Positions 1 to 5,851 of a stretch of 9,581 bases of DNA are shown here, piece by piece. The position numbers and the translations under genes are program-made. Source of the DNA: DATFEN01 sp035691285 (GTDB taxonomy: Bacteria; Acidobacteriota; Vicinamibacteria; Fen-336); contig DASSJI010000255.1 in assembly GCA_035691285.1 (NCBI GenBank), forward strand, positions 1 through 9,581, written 5' to 3'. The notes beneath the pieces were generated by a model. That model had not been told where the DNA came from. It did no database searches and saw nothing but the letters and a program-made list of their open reading frames with translations. Position 1 is the first letter of the stretch; each line of letters begins with the position of its first letter.

Positions 1-192
1 GACGCGCTGGGTCGGGCTCTCGGGCGTGACCAGCTCCGGGTGCCGGGCCTCCAGCTCCCGCAGCTCGCGCTCCAGGCCGTCGTACTCCTCGTCGGAGATC
101 TCGGGGCGGTCGAGGACGTAGTAGAGCCGCTCGTGGCGGCGGATCTCGTCGCGGAGGAACGCGACGCGCTCGGCTGGCGATGGCTTCCTAAT
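1..192 (-). CDS. ligA: NAD+-dependent DNA ligase LigA, N-terminal fragment (cut by window edge)
   Basis: The 64 codons visible encode domain Ia of NAD+-dependent DNA ligase, which grips the NMN half of NAD+ while the ligase adenylates itself before sealing nicks. Visible landmarks are RRHERLYYVLDRPEISDEEY at about residues 18-37 and the motif SPTQRV at 59-64. By alignment with E. coli LigA, the NMN-contacting positions fall on Y24, Y25 (His in E. coli, Tyr in many others), D34, Y37 and D38. The rest of the protein lies outside the window. No ATG, GTG or TTG exists in frame between an upstream TGA and the window edge. The most economical start is ATT at 192-190, which shares one base with the TAG stop of the preceding polyprenyl synthase gene. 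It is the last visible gene of the minus-strand operon. Identity is confident; the exact start is not. Confidence 0.88.
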   Translation of the reverse strand, partial: MRKPSPAERVAFLRDEIRRHERLYYVLDRPEISDEEYDGLERELRELEARHPELVTPESPTQRV

Positions 193-1198
193 GGTCCCGG
201 GCGAGTATGAAGTCCGGCAGCAGCTCGAGCGCCTCGCGATACGGGGAGCGGTCGAACGCCATCACCTCGCGGCGCGCGGCCTCGGCGTAGCGCTCGGCCA
301 GGGCCCGCGCTTCGTCGAGGGCTCCGGTCTCCCGGGCCAGGCGCGCGATCTCCTCGGGCTTGACCCGGCCGAAGCCGCGGTCCTCGAGAACGGCGGCGAC
401 CTTGGCGCGCGCGGACGCTCCCCCGCGGCGCAGCGCGAAGATGGCGGGGAGCGTGAGCTTGCCTTCCCGGAGGTCGTTGGCCACGGGCTTGCCGAGCACC
501 TTCTCGTCCGCGGTGAAGTCGAGCAGGTCGTCGACCATCTGGAAGCAGATGCCCAGGTTGAGCCCGTAGCTCGCCAGGGCCTCCTCCCGCTCCGGGGAGA
601 CCTCGCCGAGCAGGGCGCCGATGCGGGTGCAGGCCGAGAACAGGTGCGCGGTCTTGCGCTTGATGATGTCGATGTGGTCGGACTCGCTCATGGCCAGGTC
701 CGCGTCGCGCTCGATCTCGAGGATCTCCCCCTCGATCATGCGCAGCGTGACGTCGGAGAGCAGGCGCAGGATCTTCAGGTTGTCCTGGCTCAGGGCCATG
801 GACATCGACTTCGTGTAGAGGAAGTCGCCGAGGAGCACGGTGACGTCGTTGCCCCAGCGGCTGTTGACGCTCCGGCGCCCGCGCCGCGTGGTGGCCTCGT
901 CGATGATGTCGTCGTGGAGCAGCGTGGCGGTGTGGATGAACTCCACGACCGACGCCAGCAGGATCCCGCGCTCGCCCCGGTAGCCGCAGGTGCGGCCGGC
1001 GAGGAGCAGCAGCGCCGGCCGCACGCGCTTGCCGCCGCCCTCGCGGATGTAGCGGCCGATCTCGCCGACGAGCGCCACGTCCGACTGGACCTGCTCCTCG
1101 AACAGCGCCTCGACGCGCAGGAGATCGTCCTCGACGAGGGACGCGATCTCCTTCAGGTCGAGCAGGCTCTTCCGGGACACCGGGTTCGTGGAGGCCAA
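188..1198 (-). CDS. ispB: Long-chain polyprenyl diphosphate synthase (IspB/octaprenyl type)
   Basis: This all-trans prenyltransferase adds isopentenyl diphosphate units to an allylic primer and makes the side chain of respiratory quinones. The 336-residue protein shows the family landmarks in order: GGKRVRPALLLLAG at about 55-68, the first Asp-rich motif DDIID at 96-100 inside HTATLLHDDIIDE, WGND at 115-118, and the second Asp-rich motif DDLLD at 223-227 followed by KPVANDLREGKLTLP. The small Ala five residues before the first Asp motif is typical of long-chain enzymes (C35-C50) rather than FPP or GGPP synthases; exact chain length cannot be read. The start is TTG at 1198-1196, supported by AGG five bases upstream and a 2-bp gap from the yajQ stop. 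The C-terminus (ILARDH) is normal for the family. Heptaprenyl, octaprenyl or solanesyl synthase are all possible; the symbol is by similarity. Confidence 0.93.
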   Translation of the reverse strand: MASTNPVSRKSLLDLKEIASLVEDDLLRVEALFEEQVQSDVALVGEIGRYIREGGGKRVRPALLLLAGRTCGYRGERGILLASVVEFIHTATLLHDDIIDEATTRRGRRSVNSRWGNDVTVLLGDFLYTKSMSMALSQDNLKILRLLSDVTLRMIEGEILEIERDADLAMSESDHIDIIKRKTAHLFSACTRIGALLGEVSPEREEALASYGLNLGICFQMVDDLLDFTADEKVLGKPVANDLREGKLTLPAIFALRRGGASARAKVAAVLEDRGFGRVKPEEIARLARETGALDEARALAERYAEAARREVMAFDRSPYREALELLPDFILARDH

Positions 1199-1200
1199 GG

Positions 1201-1689
1201 CTACCTGTAGTTGGTGAACTGCATGTCGATGCCGAGGTCGCTGCCGCGCAATGCCTGGATCACGGCCTGGAGGTCGTCCTTGTTCTTGCCCGAGATGCGC
1301 ACCTGGTCGCCCTGGATCGCCGCCTGGACCTTGCGCTTCGTGCCTTTCACGATCTTCACGATCTCGCGGGCCTTGTCGGACGGTATGCCCTTCTGGAGCG
1401 CGGCCTTCTGGCGGGCCGTGCCGCCCAGGGCCTTCTCGATCTCGCCGTAGGTCAGCGCCTTCAGCGGCACGCCGCGCTTCACGAGCCGGGTCTCGAGCAC
1501 GTCCCGCACCGCCTTGAGCTTGAAGTCGTCCGCCGACGTCAGGTGGATCTCCTCCCCTTGCAGCTCGACGTTGGAGTTCGAGCCCTTCAGGTCGAAGCGG
1601 TTGACGATCTCCTTCATGGCCTGCCCGATGGCGTTCTTCACCTCCTGCAGGTCCACACTGCTCACGACGTCGAAGGAGTTCTCGGCCAT
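1201..1689 (-). CDS. yajQ: YajQ family cyclic-di-GMP-binding protein
   Basis: This 162-residue cytoplasmic protein matches the YajQ (UPF0234/DUF520) family almost end to end. It opens with SFDVVSSVDLQEVKNAIGQA, has FDLKGS at about 33-38, KRGVPLK at about 71-77, and closes with KVQAAIQGDQVRISGKNKDD, LQAVIQALRGSDLG and QFTNYR. E. coli YajQ is about the same length. Characterised members bind cyclic di-GMP and act as effectors in virulence and stress regulation; older work linked YajQ to nucleotide or RNA binding. What it regulates here cannot be read from the sequence. ATG at 1689 is the natural start, although no clear Shine-Dalgarno precedes it. It lies between tatD (73-bp gap upstream) and the polyprenyl synthase (2-bp gap downstream), so translation of the latter is probably coupled to it. 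Confidence 0.95.
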   Translation of the reverse strand: MAENSFDVVSSVDLQEVKNAIGQAMKEIVNRFDLKGSNSNVELQGEEIHLTSADDFKLKAVRDVLETRLVKRGVPLKALTYGEIEKALGGTARQKAALQKGIPSDKAREIVKIVKGTKRKVQAAIQGDQVRISGKNKDDLQAVIQALRGSDLGIDMQFTNYR

Positions 1690-1762
1690 GGCTTGGCGTA
1701 CGGGAGCGCTCGCACCGCGCGAGCGAGATCGGCCCCTAAGGTGACGGATTCGCCGGAGGTTG
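1690..1762 (-). other. tatD-yajQ intergenic spacer with a small hairpin
   Basis: This 73-bp gap is the longest spacer in the minus-strand operon. It contains one perfect 7-bp inverted repeat (CGCTCGC at 1707-1713 and GCGAGCG at 1719-1725, 5-nt loop), 17 bp before the yajQ start. No T-run follows it on the minus strand, so it does not look like an intrinsic terminator. I see no convincing promoter or strong ribosome site for yajQ here. The hairpin might affect translation or mRNA processing, but at this GC content a 7-bp repeat can arise by chance. Confidence 0.35.
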
Positions 1763-2545
1763 TCAAACCCGGAAGAGCCGCTCGAAGTTGGACTTGGCGG
1801 CCCTTCCCAGGCTCTCGGGCGTCTCGCCGCGCAGCTCCGCGACCTTTCGGGCCACGAGGGTCACGAAGGCCGGCTCGTTGCGCTTCCCGCGGTGCGGCGG
1901 CGGCGCCAGGAAGGGCGCGTCGGTCTCGACGAGCAGTCGATCCGCGGGGAGCCTCCGAGCCACCTCCTGGATCGTCTCGGCGCGCGGGAACGCCACGATG
2001 CCCGAGAACGAGATGCAGAAGCCGAGGGCCAGCGCCCGCTCGGCCAGCTCGTGGCCTCCGGTGAAGCAGTGGATGACGCCGCCGACCTCGCCGGCGCGTT
2101 CCTCCTCGAGGAGCGCGGCCGTCTCGCCGTCCGCCTCACGCGTGTGGACGATCACGGGCAAGCCGAGCTCGCGCGCGAGGCGCACCTGGCGCCGGAAGAC
2201 CTCGAGCTGCGCCGGCCGGGGCGAATGGTCGTAGTGGTAGTCGAGGCCGATCTCGCCGACGGCCACGATGCGGCGCTCCCGCGCGAGACCTCGAAGCGCG
2301 TCGTACGCCCGTTCGTCCGCGAGGCGTGCCTGGTGCGGGTGGATGCCGCCGGAGCAGGGGAAGCCCAGCGCGTCGGCCACGCGCACGGCGCGCTCGAGCC
2401 CGCCGAGCCCGACCTCCTCGTCCAGCTCGCCGACGACCAGCGCCCGCTCGACGCCGGCCTCGCGGGCCCGCTCGACGACGGCCTCGCGGTCGGCGTCGAA
2501 TTCTGGGAGATCGATGTGGCAGTGGGAGTCGACCAGCACTAGCAT
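1763..2545 (-). CDS. tatD: TatD family metal-dependent hydrolase (putative 3'-5' DNase)
   Basis: TatD proteins are TIM-barrel, two-metal enzymes of the amidohydrolase superfamily; characterised ones are Mg2+-dependent 3'-5' nucleases linked to DNA repair and RNA quality control, and many paralogues are untested. The 260-residue length is standard. All metal-site signatures are present: DSHCHID (H8 and H10), GEIGLDYHYD (E98), LPVIVHTREAD (H134), GVIHCFTGG (H159) and LVETDAPFLAP (D209). The start is ATG at 2545-2543; GTG two codons later would remove only two residues. It is the first gene of the minus-strand operon. Its ATG overlaps, on the opposite strand, the most upstream possible start of the divergent oxidoreductase, so its promoter must lie largely within that gene's 5' coding end. 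Which TatD paralogue this is (TatD, YcfH or YjjV type) cannot be settled from sequence alone. Confidence 0.93.
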   Translation of the reverse strand: MLVLVDSHCHIDLPEFDADREAVVERAREAGVERALVVGELDEEVGLGGLERAVRVADALGFPCSGGIHPHQARLADERAYDALRGLARERRIVAVGEIGLDYHYDHSPRPAQLEVFRRQVRLARELGLPVIVHTREADGETAALLEEERAGEVGGVIHCFTGGHELAERALALGFCISFSGIVAFPRAETIQEVARRLPADRLLVETDAPFLAPPPHRGKRNEPAFVTLVARKVAELRGETPESLGRAAKSNFERLFRV

Positions 2546-2567
2546 GCGAGTCTATCAAGCGCCCATG
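2543..2567. promoter_or_regulatory. Head-to-head start region of tatD and the oxidoreductase gene
   Basis: The tatD ATG (2545-2543, minus) and an in-frame ATG of the rightward oxidoreductase (2544-2546, plus) share the same CATG, inside the palindrome GCATGC. A second plus-strand ATG at 2565 gives a shorter oxidoreductase and leaves 19 bp between the start codons. In both cases there is no room for two ordinary promoters with 5' leaders. Promoters must sit inside the opposing coding regions, or one transcript is leaderless. No convincing -10/-35 pair or Shine-Dalgarno is visible in this stretch. Confidence 0.4.
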
Positions 2568-3491
2568 CCTTCCGAAGCTGACGACGCAAAGCGTGACGAT
2601 CTGGCTCCCGTCTCGGACCGGCCCGAGCGCCGGCGCCGGATCAAGCAGCTCGAGGTGATGGTGGCCGACGTCGTCTCCGAGACGCCGGACACGACGACGC
2701 TCGTGCTCTTCACCGGGAACGACCGCCTCGAGTACGAGGCCGGGCACTTCCTCACCGTGGATCCGCACCAGTTCGAGGCCCTCGAGCGCTTCACGGCCTA
2801 CCTCGAGGACGTGAAGGGCCGCCGCGAGCCGCCCCGCGCCTACTCCCTCTCGTCGGCGCCCCACGAGCGCTACCTGGCCTTCACGGTCAAGGAAGAGCGC
2901 TACGTCTCGGGCACGACCCGCTATCCGCCGCTGCTCTCGCCCCTCCTCGTGAAGCGGACGCCGCGCGGAACGCGCATGGTGGTGACCGGCTTCACCGGCC
3001 CGTACACGCTGCCGCCGGACGCCGAGGCGCGAGCCGAGACGGTCGTCCACGTGTGCGCCGGGTCGGGCATCGTGCCCAACTTCTCGATCCTCAAGCACGC
3101 GCTGGCCGAGCGGCCGCGCCTCAAGCACGTCCTCGTCGACTCGAACCGGACCTGGTGCGACGTGATCTTCCGCCGCGAGCTCGCCGAGCTCGCGGCGCGC
3201 CATCCCGACCGCGTTCGCGTGCTGCACGCGCTCACGCGCGAGACCGAGCCATCGCCCTCGGGTCCGGACGTGAGGCGCGGGCGCGTCGATGCGGCGCTCC
3301 TGCGCGAAGCGATTCCCGACCCGTCGTCGTGCCTGGTCCTGGTGTGCGGGCCCGCGCTCTCCCCGTGGGACCGGCAGGCGGCGCGCGAGAAGGGCGTCGA
3401 GACGGCGCCCCGCTTCATGGAAGCGGTGCTCGGTGCCCTGGACGCGCTCGGCGTGCCCAGGGATCGCGTCCTGCGCGAATCCTACGGGTAG
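2565..3491 (+). CDS. FAD/NAD(P)H oxidoreductase, ferredoxin-NADP+ reductase superfamily
   Basis: A two-domain flavin reductase that should pass electrons from NAD(P)H through FAD to a partner. The FAD domain occupies roughly residues 28-155, with the flavin motif RAYSLSS at 91-97. The NAD(P) domain covers about 160-308, with CAGSGIVPNFS at 164-174, SNRTWCDVIFRREL at about 193-206 and VCGP at 260-263. It ends 45 residues after CGP, so there is no C-terminal [2Fe-2S] ferredoxin domain, and none at the N-terminus. Between the strand ending GHFLTV and RAYS there is about 25 residues of mostly helical-looking insert, longer than usual. I chose ATG at 2565 (308 residues); ATG at 2544 would add seven residues. 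The first 28 residues are charged and poorly conserved-looking. feoB lies just downstream, so a ferric-reductase role is conceivable but unsupported; an oxygenase or ferredoxin partner is equally possible. Confidence 0.88.
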   Translation: MPSEADDAKRDDLAPVSDRPERRRRIKQLEVMVADVVSETPDTTTLVLFTGNDRLEYEAGHFLTVDPHQFEALERFTAYLEDVKGRREPPRAYSLSSAPHERYLAFTVKEERYVSGTTRYPPLLSPLLVKRTPRGTRMVVTGFTGPYTLPPDAEARAETVVHVCAGSGIVPNFSILKHALAERPRLKHVLVDSNRTWCDVIFRRELAELAARHPDRVRVLHALTRETEPSPSGPDVRRGRVDAALLREAIPDPSSCLVLVCGPALSPWDRQAAREKGVETAPRFMEAVLGALDALGVPRDRVLRESYG

Positions 3492-3586
3492 GGGCGCTGG
3501 CGCCGCAGTTTCTGCGTCGTCCCCCGCCCCATCAACGACTTACGTGACGACCTACGCCGGCATTGAAATTGGATTCCAGCATCGGC
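3492..3586 (+). promoter_or_regulatory. Spacer before feoB with two mini-hairpins and an imperfect direct repeat
   Basis: The 95 bp between the oxidoreductase stop and the feoB ATG hold two abutting small inverted repeats: GGCGC at 3493-3497 with GCGCC at 3500-3504 (2-nt spacer), and CGCAG at 3504-3508 with CTGCG at 3512-3516 (TTT loop). They lie directly after the stop codon, but no T-run follows, so termination is doubtful. Further on, ACGACTTACG (3535-3544) and ACGACCTACG (3547-3556) form a 9-of-10 direct repeat with a 12-bp period. A locally AT-richer patch (about 3561-3580) follows. I find no recognisable Fur, DtxR/IdeR or RirA box, so regulation by iron is expected for feo genes but not visible. 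Confidence 0.35.
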
Positions 3587-5392
3587 ATGGCGGTGGAGCT
3601 GCGCCGGGTCGTGCTCCTGGGCAACCCGAACGTCGGAAAGAGCGCGCTGTTCGGCGCCCTCACCGGGCTCCACGTCAACGTGTCGAACTACCCCGGCACG
3701 ACGGTCGAGGTCAGCCGCGGCACCCTCCCCGGCGGCATCGAGGTCCTCGACTCGCCGGGACTGAACTCGCTCGCCGGCGGGAGCGAGGACGAGCGCGTCG
3801 CCGCGGCCGTCGTCCGCGAGCTGCGCGACACGAAGGGCGGCGTCGTCCTCCAGGTCGCCGACGCCAAGAACCTGCGCCGAGCCCTGCTCATCACCTTCCA
3901 GCTCGGCCAGCTCGGCGTCCCGACCGTGCTCGCCCTGAACATGGCCGACGAGGCCGAAGAGCGCGGCATCCGCGTGGACGCGTCCGCCCTCGCCGACAGC
4001 GTGGGCGTTCCGGTCGTCGCCACGGTGGCGACGACGCGCCGCGGCGTGGAGCAGGTGCGGGCCGCGCTTCCCCACGCCCGTCCGCCCGCCAACCACCTGC
4101 CGATCGCGCCGGACGCCGCGATCGACATCGGCCGCTGGCTCGACGGCCACGAGGTCCATCCGGCGCACGTCGCGCGCTACCACGCCGCGCTCCTCGGCTG
4201 CGCGGACCGCATCGCCCGCCGCGTCACGAGCGCTCCGGCGATCCCCACGCAGCCCGCCCTGCGGACCCTCGGCCGAATCGCCGTGCACCCGGTCTGGGGC
4301 TGGCCCATCCTCGCGGCGGTGCTCGGAGCGATGTTCCTGGTCGTCGGGCTGCTCGGAGCGCAGGTCCTGGTCGACCTGCTCGAGGAGCGCCTGTTCGGCG
4401 GGCTCGTCTCCCCCTTCGTCGTCTCCCTGGCTTCGCTGCTGCCGTGGCGGCTGCTCGGCGATCTGATCGCCGGGCCCTACGGTCTCGTCACGATGGGCCT
4501 GTCCTACGGCCTCGCCATCGTGCTGCCCATCGTCACGACCTTCTTCCTGGCCTTCGCCCTGCTCGAGGATTCGGGCTACCTGCCGCGCCTGGCCGTGATG
4601 GCCGACCGCGGCTTCCGCCTGCTCGGCCTGAACGGCAAGGCCGTGCTGCCCATGGTGCTCGGTCTCGGCTGCGACACCATGGCCACGCTGACGACCCGCA
4701 TCCTTCCGACCCGCAAGGAGCGCATCCTGGCCACGCTGCTGCTGGCCCTCGGCATCCCCTGCTCCGCGCAGCTCGGCGTGATCCTCGCGATGCTCTCGGC
4801 GGTGCCGCCGCTCTTCGGCTTCGTCTGGGCCGGCGCGGTGGCGACCGTCATGCTGGTCGTCGGGCTGATCGCGGCGCGGGTGCTCCCCGGGGAGCGCGGC
4901 GCCTTCCTCGTCGAGCTGCCGCCCCTGCGCCGGCCGTCGCTGGAGAACGTCCTGGCCAAGACCGCTGCGCGCGTCGAGTGGTACCTGAAGGAGGCGCTGC
5001 CGCTCTTCCTCGTGGGAACGCTCGCCCTGTTCGTCCTCGATCGCACCGGCGCGCTGGCCGCCGTCATCCGCCTCGGCGAGCCCATCGTGGTGACGGCCCT
5101 GGGCCTGCCGGCCGAGGCCTCGGCTGCCTTCCTGATCGGCTTCCTGCGCCGCGACTTCGCCGCCACGCGCCTGTTCGACATGTCCAGGCACGGAGCCCTG
5201 ACCGACGCCCAGACGGTGGTCGCCATGGTCACGATCACGCTGTTCATCCCGTGCGTCGCGAACGTCCTGGTGATCGCCAAGGAGCGCGGCGCCCGCGCCT
5301 CTGCCGTCATCGCGGCGGTCGTGTTCCCAGTCGCGATCCTGGGCGGCATGGCGGCGCGGCTCGTCCTGGCCGTGCTGGGAATCGGAGGCTAG
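3587..5392 (+). CDS. feoB: Ferrous iron transport protein B (FeoB), GTP-gated inner-membrane Fe(II) permease
   Basis: FeoB moves Fe(II) across the inner membrane, using a cytoplasmic G domain. In the 601-residue product the G motifs are GNPNVGKS (12-19), YPGTT (35-39), DSPG (55-58) and NMAD (118-121), followed by a short helical linker domain to about 215. Hydrophobic segments run from about 235 to the C-terminus. Gate signatures are EDSGYLPR (327-334), GCDTMATLTTR (361-371), PCSAQLG (391-397), GFLRRDFA (518-525) and FIPCVAN (553-559). Three channel-region cysteines (C362, C392, C556) match those of classical FeoB, but GCDTMATLTTR replaces the usual GCNVP-type sequence. It is shorter than E. 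coli FeoB (about 770 residues). ATG at 3587 puts the G1 motif at the usual distance from the start; an in-frame TTG at 3563 would add eight residues. Neither has a strong Shine-Dalgarno. feoA follows after 3 bp. Confidence 0.95.
   Translation: MAVELRRVVLLGNPNVGKSALFGALTGLHVNVSNYPGTTVEVSRGTLPGGIEVLDSPGLNSLAGGSEDERVAAAVVRELRDTKGGVVLQVADAKNLRRALLITFQLGQLGVPTVLALNMADEAEERGIRVDASALADSVGVPVVATVATTRRGVEQVRAALPHARPPANHLPIAPDAAIDIGRWLDGHEVHPAHVARYHAALLGCADRIARRVTSAPAIPTQPALRTLGRIAVHPVWGWPILAAVLGAMFLVVGLLGAQVLVDLLEERLFGGLVSPFVVSLASLLPWRLLGDLIAGPYGLVTMGLSYGLAIVLPIVTTFFLAFALLEDSGYLPRLAVMADRGFRLLGLNGKAVLPMVLGLGCDTMATLTTRILPTRKERILATLLLALGIPCSAQLGVILAMLSAVPPLFGFVWAGAVATVMLVVGLIAARVLPGERGAFLVELPPLRRPSLENVLAKTAARVEWYLKEALPLFLVGTLALFVLDRTGALAAVIRLGEPIVVTALGLPAEASAAFLIGFLRRDFAATRLFDMSRHGALTDAQTVVAMVTITLFIPCVANVLVIAKERGARASAVIAAVVFPVAILGGMAARLVLAVLGIGG
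5384..5388 (+). promoter_or_regulatory. Shine-Dalgarno of feoA inside the end of feoB
   Basis: GGAGG lies within the last codons of feoB, seven bases before the GTG at 5396. This spacing is ideal and fixes GTG as the feoA start. It also indicates translational coupling of feoB and feoA. Confidence 0.8.
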
Positions 5393-5395
5393 GCC

Positions 5396-5851
5396 GTGGC
5401 GGCGATCACCTGCCCGATGTGCGGTTTCGAGTTCGTTCCCGGCGGGCCGGCCTGCCGCGTTTCCGGTTGCCCGATGGCGGTCGGGGGCTGCCACACGCAC
5501 CACTGCCCGCGCTGCGGCCATGCCATGCCGGACGAGGACTGGAGCGTCCTCGCGCGCTGGGTGCGACGGCTCTTCGGCCGCGGCGCCCCTGCAGCCGCGA
5601 CGCTCGCTGGCCTTTCGCCCGGCGAGTCGGCGGTCGTGGACAAGCTCACGGGGGACGGCGCGCTCCTCGCGGGCCTCACGGCCCAGGGCCTCGTGCCGGG
5701 GGCGCGGCTCACCCTTGTCCAGCGCGCCCCGGCCTACGTGATCGAGATCGGCGAGACGACCCTCGCCCTCGAGCACGCCGTGGCCGAGGGCATCTGGCTA
5801 CTTCCAGGAGACGATGCCGGCCCGCGCGAGCCGGTCGAAGCGAGCCGATAG
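5396..5851 (+). CDS. feoA: FeoA-domain protein with N-terminal Cys/His metal-binding domain
   Basis: This 151-residue protein has two parts. Residues 1-48 hold a Cys/His cluster: C6-x2-C9, C20-x4-C25, C32, H33, H35, H36 and C37-x2-C40, ending CPRCGHAMPDED, which looks like a zinc-ribbon or similar metal site. Residues about 69-136 form an SH3-like FeoA domain (LSPGESAVVDKLTGDG, GLVPGARLTL, then VIEIGETTLAL and AEGIWL). FeoA is a small cytoplasmic partner of FeoB thought to stimulate or assemble the transporter. Stand-alone FeoA is about 75-85 residues, so this is twice the usual size; I recall similar Cys-rich N-termini on FeoA proteins of anaerobic deltaproteobacteria. The gene starts at GTG 3 bp after feoB with GGAGG seven bases upstream. 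Its last 54 bp overlap the convergent peptidase gene. The N-terminal part may sense or deliver metal; this is inference. Confidence 0.9.
   Translation: MAAITCPMCGFEFVPGGPACRVSGCPMAVGGCHTHHCPRCGHAMPDEDWSVLARWVRRLFGRGAPAAATLAGLSPGESAVVDKLTGDGALLAGLTAQGLVPGARLTLVQRAPAYVIEIGETTLALEHAVAEGIWLLPGDDAGPREPVEASR

Noticed and set aside
191..1210. A 339-codon open frame on the plus strand opposite the polyprenyl synthase
   Set aside because: It coincides base for base with a well-supported minus-strand gene and has a typical shadow composition rich in Arg, Val, Gly and Asp.
3492..3516. Possible intrinsic terminator after the oxidoreductase gene
   Set aside because: The two small hairpins have 5-bp stems with tiny loops and are not followed by a T-run, so termination is not supported; they are noted only as structure in the spacer.
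3530..3586. Fur box upstream of feoB
   Set aside because: No stretch approaches the GATAATGATAATCATTATC-like inverted repeat; the AT-richer patch near 3561-3580 has only a 4-bp inverted repeat (TGGA/TCCA).
3482..5776. A 764-codon open frame on the minus strand opposite feoB and feoA
   Set aside because: The product is His/Arg/Asp/Gln-rich with no domain or motif, and it is an antisense shadow caused by the strong third-position GC bias of feoB. FeoB and FeoA on the other strand are unmistakable.
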